Shown piece after piece: positions 34,581-42,345 of a stretch of DNA of 64,000 nt. The stretch is taken from positions 248,001 through 312,000 of the forward strand of contig NZ_JACYFU010000002.1 in assembly GCF_014837245.1 (NCBI RefSeq), read 5' to 3'. The first letter of the stretch is position 1. Every line of letters starts with the position of its first letter. A program made the position numbers and the translations under genes. The stretch is from Devosia oryzisoli. GTDB lineage: Bacteria > Pseudomonadota > Alphaproteobacteria > Rhizobiales > Devosiaceae. The notes below the pieces were generated by a model. That model was given only the letters and a program-made list of their open reading frames with translations. It was not told the origin of the DNA and made no database searches.

Positions 34581-34901
34581 ATGCTTAACCAAGACGCTTC
34601 CTTGGACCAGCTGTTCCAGGCCCTCGCCGACCCCACGCGCCGCGCCATTCTCGACCGCCTGAGCCACGGTCCGGCCTCCGTCAGCGAACTGGCGGCGCCC
34701 TTCGACATCTCCCTGCCCGCGGTTGTGCAACACCTGCAGACGCTCGAAACCAGCGGCCTCGTCCGCACCCAGAAAGTGGGCCGCGTCCGCACCTGCCGCA
34801 TCGACCCGGCCGCGCTGGGGGAAGCGGAACAATGGCTTAATGAGCGGCGCCTGGGTTATGACCACCCAGCGGATGCCCCGCCCGAAAGCAAAGCCTCTTG
34901 A
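34581..34901 (+). CDS. ArsR-family regulator at the head of the cob operon
   Basis: 106 residues from ATG 34581. Winged helix-turn-helix: LFQALADPTRRAILDRLSHG, then VSELAAPFDISLPAVVQHLQ and a basic wing. It has no metal-binding ELCVCDL motif; its only Cys is in RVRTCRID. The DISLPAVxxHL form belongs to the non-metal ArsR branch usually paired with SRPBCC proteins, yet its neighbour here is cobF, with which it shares 4 bases (TTGA). No strong ribosome binding site; the frame also opens at 34554. Probably an autorepressor that also controls cobalamin genes. Confidence 0.8.
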   Translation: MLNQDASLDQLFQALADPTRRAILDRLSHGPASVSELAAPFDISLPAVVQHLQTLETSGLVRTQKVGRVRTCRIDPAALGEAEQWLNERRLGYDHPADAPPESKAS

Positions 34902-35623
34902 AGACCATCCTCGTTATCGGCATCGGCACCGGCTCCCCCGCCCACATGACCATCGCCGCCATAGACGCCCTCAACCGCGCCGATGTGCTGTTCGTGCCCG
35001 ACAAGGGCGCCACCAAAGCCGACCTCGCCGATGTCCGACGCGCCATCATCGACCGCTTCGTCACTGGCGCGCCGCACCTTGTCGGCTATGCTGTCCCCCG
35101 CCGCGATGCGGCCAACGCCGATTATGGCCAGGGCGTCGAGGACTGGCACAACGCCCTCGCGCGCATCTTCGCCGATCTCATTGCCGAGGTCCCCGAAGAC
35201 GGCACCGGCGCCTTCCTCGTCTGGGGCGATCCGGGCCTCTACGATTCCACCCTGCGCATCCTCGAGCGCGTCGAGGCGCCGTTCCGCATCGAAGTCATTC
35301 CCGGCATCACCGCCATCCAGGCCCTCACCGCCGCGCATGGCATCGCCCTCAACCGCATCGGCGAACCGGTGCTGATCACCCCCGCCCGCCAGCTTGGCCC
35401 CATCGAAACCGACACCATCGTCATGCTCGACGGGCGCCTCGCCTTCCGCGACGCCGACCCGGACCTCGACATCTTCTGGGGCGCGTATCTGGGCACCCCC
35501 GACCAGCTCCTCATCTCCGGGCGCCTCGGCGACGTCGCCGACCAGATCGTCACCACCCGCGCCGAAGCTCGCGCCCGCCACGGCTGGATCATGGACACGT
35601 ACCTCCTGCGCAAGCGGCAGTAG
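34898..35623 (+). CDS. cobF: Precorrin-6A synthase (deacetylating)
   Basis: 241 residues, tetrapyrrole methylase fold. GIGTGSPAHMTIAAIDAL is the N-terminal SAM-binding start, FLVWGDPGLYDSTLRI the GDP motif and VIPGITAIQALTAAHGIALN the second family motif. It methylates C1 of precorrin-5 and releases the acetyl group in the aerobic pathway. TTG start at 34898 overlaps the ArsR stop; the family N-terminus starts just here, which supports this start. CobF is specific to the oxygen-dependent B12 route. Confidence 0.93.
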   Translation: MKTILVIGIGTGSPAHMTIAAIDALNRADVLFVPDKGATKADLADVRRAIIDRFVTGAPHLVGYAVPRRDAANADYGQGVEDWHNALARIFADLIAEVPEDGTGAFLVWGDPGLYDSTLRILERVEAPFRIEVIPGITAIQALTAAHGIALNRIGEPVLITPARQLGPIETDTIVMLDGRLAFRDADPDLDIFWGAYLGTPDQLLISGRLGDVADQIVTTRAEARARHGWIMDTYLLRKRQ

Positions 35624-35673
35624 TGTCTCCGCGCCCCGCCTGCTAAACCATCCCCATGTTCCCTCGCCCACAG

Positions 35674-35740
35674 AGTCATTCCCGCGAAAGCGGGAAACCC
35701 TGTTGCCCCAAACGGAGGTCCCCGCTTGCGCGGGGATGAC
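35674..35740. repeat. Palindromic repeat pair between cobF and cobG
   Basis: GTCATTCCCGCGAAAGCGGG at one end and GGTCCCCGCTTGCGCGGGGA, then TGAC, at the other. Each half is a small hairpin and the outer ends (GTCAT / ATGAC) also pair. The second hairpin ends 4 bases before the cobG start, so it could affect cobG translation. Confidence 0.75.
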
Positions 35741-35743
35741 ACC

Positions 35744-37105
35744 GTGGACGATCAATCCTCCAGCGTCACTGCTACAATCACCCCCAGCCGACGCGGCGCC
35801 TGCCCCACGCTCGATGCGCCCATGCAGACCGGCGACGGCCTCCTCGCGCGCCTCCGCATCCCCGGCAATCGGCTGTCCCCCGCCCAGCTGCGCGACGTCG
35901 CGACCCTCGCCATCGCCTGCGGCAACGGCCTTGTCGAAGTCACCGCCCGCGGCAACCTCCAGTTGCGCGGCCTCACCCAACAAAGCGCCCCCCTTTTCGC
36001 CGCCACTATTCGCCAAAGCCTGCCCATCGAAAGCGGCCTCGTCGTCGATCTCTCTCCCCTGGCCGGCGATGATCCGCAGGAGATCGCCGACCCCCGCCCC
36101 CTCGCCCAGGCCATCCGAGACGGCGCCGCGCCCCTGGCAGACCAACTCGGCCCCAAGGTCAGCGTCGTCATCGATGGCAGCGGCCAGATTTCGCTCGCCC
36201 CCCTCAAGGCCGACATCCGCCTCCTCGCGCTGGGCAGCGACCGCTGGCTCGTATCCCTCGGCGGCAGCAAGCCGCAGACGATGGACCAGCCCACCGCTAT
36301 CGCCACCACCCTCGCCACCCTCAGCGCCCTCGCCGCCCTCGGTCCCGACGCCCGCGCCACCGACCTTTTTCCCGCTTCCAGCCCAGGCGCCCCCCACCCC
36401 ACCCCTCCCCACCAGGGGGAGGGAGCCGAGCCAGTGACCACCCCGGATCGAGCCACACCCCCAACGCCGCCCCTCCCCCCTCGCGGGGGAGGCCGGGAGG
36501 GGGGGAGCCCCACGCTCGAACCCCGCAACGGGCCCACCCCGCCCCCAACCCTGCCCCTCCCTCCCCTCGATGGAGAGGGACCGAGGGAGGGGTGGAGCCC
36601 CACGCTCCAAACCCTCAATGGCCACACCACCCCCCTCACCCTGCCCTTCGGCCAGATGCCCGGCACCGCCCTCATCGCCCTTGCCGACCGCGCCACACAA
36701 TCCGGCCTCACCACGATCCGCCTCGCGCCCGACCACACACTCCTCCTCGACAACGCCACCGCTGACCTCATCACCGACGTCGCCGCCCTCGGCTTCATCA
36801 CCGATCCCGCCGATCCGCGCCGCCGCGTCTCCGCCTGCATCGGCAGCGACGGTTGCGCCTCGGGCCACATCGCCGCCCGCCGCATTGCCGCAGCGCTCGC
36901 GCCGCATCTGCCGCCCGGGCAGCACCTGCATGTCTCGGGCTGCCCCAAGGGCTGCGCCCATCCGCGGCCGGCCGATGTGACGCTCGTCGGACGCCCCGGG
37001 GAAATCGGTCTTGTCATCGGCGGCCGCGCGGGCGATACGCCTCAAGCAATCCTCGACGAGGCCGGGCTGGTCCCCGCCCTCACCGCCCGGCAGGACGCCC
37101 GATGA
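35744..37105 (+). CDS. cobG: Precorrin-3B synthase with an in-frame repeat-encoded linker
   Basis: 453 residues from GTG 35744; homologues begin just before RRGACP, so the TTG at 35726 is less likely. The N-terminal ferredoxin-like domain (about 15-205) has DAPMQTGDGLLARLRIPGNR. The second half (from PLTLPFGQMPGTALIALADR) ends with the iron-sulfur Cys set ACIGSDGCASG and VSGCPKGCAHP. Between them, from about residue 216 to 290, lies a Pro/Gly-rich stretch (PTPPLPPRGGGREGGSPT) encoded by copies of the dispersed palindromic repeat. CobG oxidises precorrin-3A to precorrin-3B using O2. The cobH ATG overlaps its stop (ATGA). Frame and Fe-S ligands are intact, so the protein is probably active. Confidence 0.9.
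   Translation: MDDQSSSVTATITPSRRGACPTLDAPMQTGDGLLARLRIPGNRLSPAQLRDVATLAIACGNGLVEVTARGNLQLRGLTQQSAPLFAATIRQSLPIESGLVVDLSPLAGDDPQEIADPRPLAQAIRDGAAPLADQLGPKVSVVIDGSGQISLAPLKADIRLLALGSDRWLVSLGGSKPQTMDQPTAIATTLATLSALAALGPDARATDLFPASSPGAPHPTPPHQGEGAEPVTTPDRATPPTPPLPPRGGGREGGSPTLEPRNGPTPPPTLPLPPLDGEGPREGWSPTLQTLNGHTTPLTLPFGQMPGTALIALADRATQSGLTTIRLAPDHTLLLDNATADLITDVAALGFITDPADPRRRVSACIGSDGCASGHIAARRIAAALAPHLPPGQHLHVSGCPKGCAHPRPADVTLVGRPGEIGLVIGGRAGDTPQAILDEAGLVPALTARQDAR
36389..36610. repeat. Dispersed palindromic repeats inserted in frame inside cobG
   Basis: Three repeat cores lie in tandem: near 36401-36423 (CCCTCCCCACCAGGGGGAGG), 36470-36507 (CCCCTCCCCCCTCGCGGGGG, then AGGCCGGGAGGGGGGG) and 36555-36595 (CCTCCCTCCCCTCGATGGAG, then AGGGACCGAGGGAGGGG). 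The last two end with the shared flank GAGCCCCACGCTC. The total inserted segment keeps the reading frame and falls between the two CobG domains. Confidence 0.85.
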
Positions 37106-37734
37106 CGCATTACGACTACATCAAGGACGGCGATGCCATCTATCGGCAGTCCTTCGCCACCATTCGCGCCGAAGCCGATCTATCGCGCTTCTCCGACCCC
37201 GAAGCCGAACTCGCCGTGCGCATGATCCACGCCGCCGGCATGGTCGAGGCCGCCGAGCACTTCATTTTCGGCCCCGGCTTCGTCGCGGCCGCGCGCACGG
37301 CGCTCAACGCTGGCGCATCCATCCTTTGCGATGCGGAAATGGTCGCCCGTGGCGTCACGGCCGCCCGTCTCCCCGCCCAAAACCCCGTCATTTGCACCCT
37401 GCGCGACGCGCGTACGCCCGATATCGCCGCCCGCATCGGCAACACCCGCTCGGCCGCCGCGCTCGATCTCTGGGCCGAACACCTCGCCGGCGCCGTAGTG
37501 GCCATTGGCAACGCGCCCACGGCCCTCTTTCACCTGCTCGAACTCCTGCGCGATGGCGCGCCCAAACCCGCCGCCATCCTTGGCATGCCCGTCGGCTTTG
37601 TCGGCGCCGCCGAATCGAAGGACGCGCTAGCCGAAAACTCCTATGGCGTGCCCTACGCCATCGTGCGCGGGCGGCTCGGCGGCAGTGCCGTCACCGCCGC
37701 CTGCCTCAACGCGCTGGCGAGGTCCGGGCTGTGA
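37102..37734 (+). CDS. cobH: Precorrin-8X methylmutase
   Basis: 210 residues. It moves the C11 methyl to C12, turning precorrin-8X into hydrogenobyrinate. YIKDGDAIYRQSFATIRAEA, VRMIHAAGMVEAAEHFIF (with the catalytic His) and VGFVGAAESKDAL are the family blocks. It starts with ATGA overlap on cobG and ends with GTGA overlap on cobI. Confidence 0.95.
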   Translation: MTHYDYIKDGDAIYRQSFATIRAEADLSRFSDPEAELAVRMIHAAGMVEAAEHFIFGPGFVAAARTALNAGASILCDAEMVARGVTAARLPAQNPVICTLRDARTPDIAARIGNTRSAAALDLWAEHLAGAVVAIGNAPTALFHLLELLRDGAPKPAAILGMPVGFVGAAESKDALAENSYGVPYAIVRGRLGGSAVTAACLNALARSGL

Positions 37735-38456
37735 GCGGCACTCTCTTTGGTGTCGGCACCGGCCCGGGCGACCCGGAGCTTTTGACGCTCAAGGCCGTGC
37801 GCGCCATCGCGGGTGCCGACGTCGTCGCCTACTTCGCCAAGCGCGGCAATCCGAGCAATGCGCGCGCCATTGCCGCCGGCCATTTCCGTCCCGGCCAGAT
37901 CGAGGAGGCGCTCGATTATCCGGTGACCACCGAAATCGACCGCCGCCATGGCGACTACAAGAGCCAGATTGCGGCCTTTTACGCGGAAGCTGCCGAACGT
38001 ATCGCCGCCCATCTCGAGGCCGGCCGCTCCGTCGCCGTGCTGTCCGAGGGCGATCCGCTGTTCTATGGCAGCTACATGCACCTTCACCTCCGCCTCGCGC
38101 CGCGCTTTCCCACCGAGGTCATCCCCGGCATCACGGCCATGTCGGGCTGCTGGTCCGCGGCCGGCCTGCCGCTGGTGCAGGGCGACGACATCCTCACCAT
38201 CCTGCCCGGCACGCTCGCCCGCGAAGATCTCACACAGCGCCTGTGCGCCACCGATGGCGCCGTCATCATGAAACTGGGCCGCAACCTGCCCAAGGTGCGC
38301 GCCGCGCTGGCCGATGCAGGCCGCCTCGAGGGCACCGTCTATGTCGAGCGCGGCACCACCGCCGGCGGGTTCTCGATGCCGCTCGCCGACAAGACCGATG
38401 ACACGGCCCCTTATTTCTCGCTGCTGCTGGTCCCCGGCTGGAGCACGCGGCCATGA
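37731..38456 (+). CDS. cobI: Precorrin-2 C20-methyltransferase
   Basis: 241 residues, SAM-dependent tetrapyrrole methylase. GVGTGPGDPELLTLKAVRAI, VAVLSEGDPLFYGSYMHLHL and EVIPGITAMSGCWSAAGLPL are the expected blocks. GTG start overlaps the cobH stop. It makes precorrin-3A, the substrate of CobG. Confidence 0.95.
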   Translation: MSGTLFGVGTGPGDPELLTLKAVRAIAGADVVAYFAKRGNPSNARAIAAGHFRPGQIEEALDYPVTTEIDRRHGDYKSQIAAFYAEAAERIAAHLEAGRSVAVLSEGDPLFYGSYMHLHLRLAPRFPTEVIPGITAMSGCWSAAGLPLVQGDDILTILPGTLAREDLTQRLCATDGAVIMKLGRNLPKVRAALADAGRLEGTVYVERGTTAGGFSMPLADKTDDTAPYFSLLLVPGWSTRP

Positions 38457-39208
38457 GCGGGCGCCTCACCGTCATCGGCACAGGCCCCGGCAATCCCGGG
38501 CAGATGACGCCGGAGGCCAGTGCCGCCATCGCCCGCGCAGAACTCTTTTTCGGCTACGGCCCCTATCTCGACCGCCTCGACCTGCGACCCGACCAGACGC
38601 GCATGGCCTCCGACAATCGCGAGGAGCTGGACCGCTCCAAGGCTGCGCTCGACGCCGCGGCGCGCGGTGCCGATGTCTGCGTGGTCTCGGGCGGCGATCC
38701 GGGCGTCTTTGCCATGGCCGCCGCGGTCTGCGAGGCCATCGAGCATGGCCCCGAAACCTGGCGGCGCCTCGAGGTCACCATCCTGCCCGGCGTCACCGCC
38801 ATGCTCGCCGTCGCCGCCCGCGCCGGCGCTCCACTCGGCCACGATTTCTGCGCCATTTCCCTGTCGGACAATCTCAAGCCCTGGGATGTCATCGAAAAGC
38901 GCCTGCGCGCCGTGGCCGAAGCGGGCCTCGTGATCGCGCTCTACAATCCCATCTCCAAGGCCCGCCCCTGGCAGTTGGCCACCGCCTTCCGCATCCTGCG
39001 TGAGGTCCTGCCCGTCACCACCCCCGTCATCTTCGGCCGTGCCATTGGCCGCCCCGACGAAGCCTTCGCCGTCATCCCCCTGGGCGAAGCCGACAGCCAC
39101 CCCGCCGATATGGCCACCTGCGTCATCATCGGCTCCCCCGAAACCCGCATCATCGACCGCCCCGGCCGCGATCCCCTGATCTATTCCCCGCGGAGCACCG
39201 GCACGTGA
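38453..39208 (+). CDS. cobJ: Precorrin-3B C17-methyltransferase
   Basis: 251 residues, tetrapyrrole methylase that methylates C17 and contracts the ring to give precorrin-4. VIGTGPGNPGQMTPEASAAI, VCVVSGGDPGVFAMAAAV and ALYNPISKARPWQLATAFRI are diagnostic. ATGA overlap with cobI. In many relatives cobK follows directly; here a 241-base repeat block follows instead. Confidence 0.95.
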   Translation: MSGRLTVIGTGPGNPGQMTPEASAAIARAELFFGYGPYLDRLDLRPDQTRMASDNREELDRSKAALDAAARGADVCVVSGGDPGVFAMAAAVCEAIEHGPETWRRLEVTILPGVTAMLAVAARAGAPLGHDFCAISLSDNLKPWDVIEKRLRAVAEAGLVIALYNPISKARPWQLATAFRILREVLPVTTPVIFGRAIGRPDEAFAVIPLGEADSHPADMATCVIIGSPETRIIDRPGRDPLIYSPRSTGT

Positions 39209-39233
39209 TGCTCTCAACGTCTTCGTGCCTCCC

Positions 39234-39437
39234 ATCCCCCCACCCCGACCCTCCCTGCAAGGGGGGAGGGAGCCCAATTGCGCTCGTGGCACCCTCCCGC
39301 CAAACCCACCACCCCCACTCCTCCGCCCTCGCGGGGGAGGCCGGGAGGGGGGGGCCGAGAGCCTCGATGCAGTTCGCTCCGCCTTCCCGCCTCCCTCCCC
39401 CTTGTGGGGAGGGACCGAGGGTGGGGGTCCCACACTC
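39234..39437. repeat. Array of three dispersed palindromic repeats between cobJ and cobL
   Basis: Cores near 39249-39273 (CCTCCCTGCAAGGGGGGAGG), 39318-39353 (CTCCGCCCTCGCGGGGGAGG, then CCGGGAGGGGGGG, with flank CGAGAGCCTCGATG) and 39390-39428 (CCTCCCTCCCCCTTGTGGGG, then AGGGACCGAGGGTGGGGG). They fill almost the whole gap at the place where cobK often lies. No remnant of a coding sequence is recognisable. Confidence 0.85.
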
Positions 39438-39449
39438 CCCGACCACACA

Positions 39450-40661
39450 ATGACTGACCCCTGGCTCACCATCATCGGCATCGGCGAGGATGGCCTCGAC
39501 GGCCTCTCGCCCGCCGCCCGCACCGCTCTCAGCGCTGCCGAGATCGTCTTCGGCGGCGCCCGTCACCTCGAGCTTGCCGCCGCTGCCATCACCGGCGAAC
39601 GTCACCCCTGGGTCTCCCCCTTCCCAACCAACATCGACGCCATCCTCGCCCACAAGGGCCGCCGCGTCTGCGTCCTCGCTTCGGGCGACCCATTCCACTA
39701 CGGCGTCGGCGCCACCCTCGCGCGCCGCGTCGATCCAGCCGAAATGCGCGTCTTGCCGCACCCCTCGTCCTTCAGCCTTGCCGCCGCCCGCCTGGGCTGG
39801 CCGTTGCAGGACGTCGTCTGCCTCTCGCTCCATGGCCTCCCCCTCGATCTCATCCGGCCGCACCTCCACCCCGCCGCGCGCATCTTGGCGCTCACCTCCG
39901 ACGAAACCGGTCCGGCCGTTCTAGCCGCCCTCCTCACAGAAGCCGGGTTCGGCCGCTCCATCGTCACCGTGCTCGAAGCGCTGGGCGGCCCGCGCGAACG
40001 CACCCGCTCGCAGATGGCCGAACTCTTCGCCCTCACCGACATCGATCCGCTCAATATCTGCGCCGTCACCGTCGTCCCCCTGCCCGGGGCGCGCATCTTG
40101 CCGCTGACGCCGGGGCTCGACGACGCGCTCTTTGCCCATGACGGGCAGATCACCAAGCGCGACATCCGCGCCCTCACCCTCTCCGCCCTCGCCCCGCGCC
40201 GCCACGAGACGCTCTGGGACATTGGCGCCGGCTCGGGCTCTGTCGGCATCGAGTGGATGCTGGCGGATCCATCGCTGCGCACCATCGCCATCGAGGCCCA
40301 CTCCGGGCGCGCCGCCCGCATCGCCCACAACGCCGCCGCCTGCGGCGTGCCGGGCCTCCGCATCGTCGAAGGCCGCGCGCCCCAGGCCCTTGCCGATCTC
40401 GAACCACCCGACGCCATCTTCGTGGGCGGCGGCGGCTCCGAACCGGGCGTCATGGAGGCGGCCCTTGCCGCCCTGCGCCCCGGCGGTCGGCTGGTGGCCA
40501 ATGCCGTGACACTCGAAATGGAGCAGGTGCTCCTCGCCCTCCACGCCAGCCACGGCGGTGACCTCACCCGCATCGCCGTCTCCCGCGCCGAACCGGTCGG
40601 CAGTATGACCGGCTGGCGCCCCGCCATGCCGATCACCCAATGGCGCTGGAGCAAGCCATGA
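39450..40661 (+). CDS. cobL: Precorrin-6Y C5,15-methyltransferase (decarboxylating)
   Basis: 403 residues, fusion of CbiE-like (about 1-205) and CbiT-like (about 220-400) methyltransferases. The first half has [20 protein letters not shown] and [15 protein letters not shown]. The second has [24 protein letters not shown], with a classical SAM motif. It methylates C5 and C15 and removes the C12 acetate carboxyl. ATG 39450 lies 13 bases after the repeat array without a clear ribosome binding site. Its substrate requires a precorrin-6A reductase, which is not encoded nearby. Confidence 0.94.
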   Translation: MTDPWLTIIGIGEDGLDGLSPAARTALSAAEIVFGGARHLELAAAAITGERHPWVSPFPTNIDAILAHKGRRVCVLASGDPFHYGVGATLARRVDPAEMRVLPHPSSFSLAAARLGWPLQDVVCLSLHGLPLDLIRPHLHPAARILALTSDETGPAVLAALLTEAGFGRSIVTVLEALGGPRERTRSQMAELFALTDIDPLNICAVTVVPLPGARILPLTPGLDDALFAHDGQITKRDIRALTLSALAPRRHETLWDIGAGSGSVGIEWMLADPSLRTIAIEAHSGRAARIAHNAAACGVPGLRIVEGRAPQALADLEPPDAIFVGGGGSEPGVMEAALAALRPGGRLVANAVTLEMEQVLLALHASHGGDLTRIAVSRAEPVGSMTGWRPAMPITQWRWSKP

Positions 40662-40792
40662 TCTTTGCCAATGCCTTAGTCGAGGCCTTTCCAACTATCG
40701 CCTCCCTCCCCCTCGTGGGGAGGGACCGAGGGTGGGGGCCATGGGACCTTCAACCTCCGTCCTGCGCTCCTCTCCTCCGAGGCATCTTATGA
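40658..40792 (+). CDS. Possible 44-residue ORF bridging cobL and cobM
   Basis: It begins with ATGA overlapping the cobL stop and ends with a TGA overlapping the cobM ATG (TTATGA), so continuous translation would carry ribosomes from cobL into cobM. The product ([20 protein letters not shown], then [14 protein letters not shown] and so on) is encoded largely by a dispersed repeat and resembles no family I know. It may be a coupling ORF or the start of a gene truncated by the repeat. Confidence 0.3.
   Translation: MIFANALVEAFPTIASLPLVGRDRGWGPWDLQPPSCAPLLRGIL
40701..40740. repeat. Dispersed palindromic repeat between cobL and cobM
   Basis: CCTCCCTCCCCCTCGTGGGG followed by AGGGACCGAGGGTGGGGGCC, almost identical to the last copy in the cobJ-cobL gap (39390). 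It is 48 bases before the cobM start. Confidence 0.85.
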
Positions 40793-41559
40793 CCGTCCAT
40801 TTCATCGGTGCCGGCCCCGGCGCGGCCGATCTCATCACCGTGCGCGGCCGCGATCTCCTCGCCCGCTGCCCGGTCTGCCTTTACGCCGGCTCCATCGTGC
40901 CGCGCGAGATGCTGGCCTGGTGCCCGCCCGGCGCGCGGCTCGTCGACACCGCCCCGTTCTCGCTCAACGAGATCGAAGCCGAATACGCAAAGGCCCACGC
41001 CGCCGGCGAGGACGTGGCGCGCCTCCATTCGGGCGATCTGTCGGTTTGGAGCGCGGTGGCCGAACAGATGCGCCGGCTGGACCGGCTCGGTATTCCCTAT
41101 ACGCTCACCCCCGGCGTGCCCGCCTTTGCCGCCGCCGCCGCCGCCATCGGGCGCGAACTCACCATTCCGGGGGAGGCGCAGAGCCTTGTCCTCACCCGCG
41201 TGTCCGGCCGCGCGTCGCCCATGCCCGAGGGTGAAACCCTCGCCGCCTTCGGCGCCACCGGCGCGACGCTCGCCATCCACCTCGCCATCCACGCGCTCGA
41301 CCGCGTCGTGGCCGAACTCACCCCGCTCTACGGCGCCGATTGCGCGGTTGCCATCGTCGCCCGCGCCAGCTGGCCCGACGAGATGGTGCTGCACGGCACT
41401 TTGGCCGACATCGCGGCCAAATTCGCCGCAACGCCCGTGGAACGGACCGCCATCATCTTTGTTGGCCGGGGGCTGAGCGCTGCCGATTTCCGGGAAAGCG
41501 CCCTTTACGACACCGATTACCAGCGCCGCTTCCGCGGCCGCGACACAATGGGAGACTGA
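40789..41559 (+). CDS. cobM: Precorrin-4 C11-methyltransferase
   Basis: 256 residues. [58 protein letters not shown] and [20 protein letters not shown] are the CobM/CbiF blocks. It makes precorrin-5, the CobF substrate. ATG 40789 has GAGG upstream and overlaps the end of the small bridging ORF. The SDR gene begins 2 bases after its stop. Confidence 0.95.
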   Translation: MTVHFIGAGPGAADLITVRGRDLLARCPVCLYAGSIVPREMLAWCPPGARLVDTAPFSLNEIEAEYAKAHAAGEDVARLHSGDLSVWSAVAEQMRRLDRLGIPYTLTPGVPAFAAAAAAIGRELTIPGEAQSLVLTRVSGRASPMPEGETLAAFGATGATLAIHLAIHALDRVVAELTPLYGADCAVAIVARASWPDEMVLHGTLADIAAKFAATPVERTAIIFVGRGLSAADFRESALYDTDYQRRFRGRDTMGD

Positions 41560-41561
41560 CC

Positions 41562-42338
41562 ATGACCGGCATCGTCCTGCCTGAGCTGAAAAACAAGTCC
41601 GTCCTCATCACCGGCGCCTCCACCGGCATCGGCGCTGCGCTCGCCAAGGCGTTCGGCGCGCAGGGCGCCATGGTGGGCGTGCACTACAATTCCAGCCAGG
41701 GTCCGGCCGAAGCGGTCGCCGAAGCCGTCGAAGCGGCCGGCGGCAAGGCGCACCTCGTGCGTGCCGACGCCTCGAAATCGGGTGAAATCGCCCGCGCCGT
41801 CGAAGACACCGCCACCGCCTTCGGCAGGCTCGACGGCCTCATCAACAATGCCGGCGGCATGGTCGCGCGCCTTGCCTATGCCGAGATGACCGACGCGCAC
41901 TACGACGCCGTCATGGACCTCAATGGCCGCTCCGTGCTGGCCGCCACGCGCGCCGCCATCCCGCACCTCAAGAGCGCCGGCGGCGGCTTCGTCATCAACA
42001 CCACCTCGATTGCCGCGCGCAACGGCGCCAGCGGCGGCGCCGGGCTCTACGGCTCCTCGAAGGCCTTCATCGCCAATGTCACGCGCGGCATGGCCAAGGA
42101 GTTCATCCCCTTCGGCATCCGCGTCAACGCCGTGGCGCCGGGCGTCATCGAGACGCCGTTCCACGAGCGCTATTCCACCGAGGCCCAGCTCAAGGCGCAG
42201 CTCGCCACCGTGCCGCAGGGGCGCCTCGGCGTCGCCGAAGATTGCGTCGGCGCCTACCTCTTTCTCGCCTGCAAGAGCCTTTCGGGCTACATCATCGGCC
42301 AGACCATCGAGGTCAATGGCGGCATGCTGATGCCCTGA
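41562..42338 (+). CDS. Short-chain dehydrogenase/reductase at the end of the cob operon
   Basis: 258 residues, classical SDR. The cofactor motif is TGASTGIG near residue 18-25, then NNAGG and TTSIAARNG, with catalytic Tyr in GLYGSSKAF (Y-x3-K) and VNAVAPGVIETPF. Two bases after cobM with GGGAGA before the ATG, so it belongs to the cob transcript. Its position in an operon lacking cobK makes it a candidate for a non-homologous precorrin-6A reductase, but an unrelated oxidoreductase role is equally compatible with the sequence. Confidence 0.85.
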   Translation: MTGIVLPELKNKSVLITGASTGIGAALAKAFGAQGAMVGVHYNSSQGPAEAVAEAVEAAGGKAHLVRADASKSGEIARAVEDTATAFGRLDGLINNAGGMVARLAYAEMTDAHYDAVMDLNGRSVLAATRAAIPHLKSAGGGFVINTTSIAARNGASGGAGLYGSSKAFIANVTRGMAKEFIPFGIRVNAVAPGVIETPFHERYSTEAQLKAQLATVPQGRLGVAEDCVGAYLFLACKSLSGYIIGQTIEVNGGMLMP

Positions 42339-42345
42339 GCCCGCC

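Noticed and set aside
34541..34897. Cobalamin riboswitch in front of the cob genes
   Set aside because: The leader before the ArsR ATG is too short, and I found no B12-box-like GCCACTG context; a covariance search would settle it.
39234..39437. Clustered repeats considered as a CRISPR array
   Set aside because: Units differ in length and spacing, are themselves palindromic and GC-rich, and no cas gene is present.
39209..39449. Possible remnant of a decayed cobK
   Set aside because: The gap is only 241 bases and almost all of it is recognisable repeat; no CobK-like peptide can be read in any frame.
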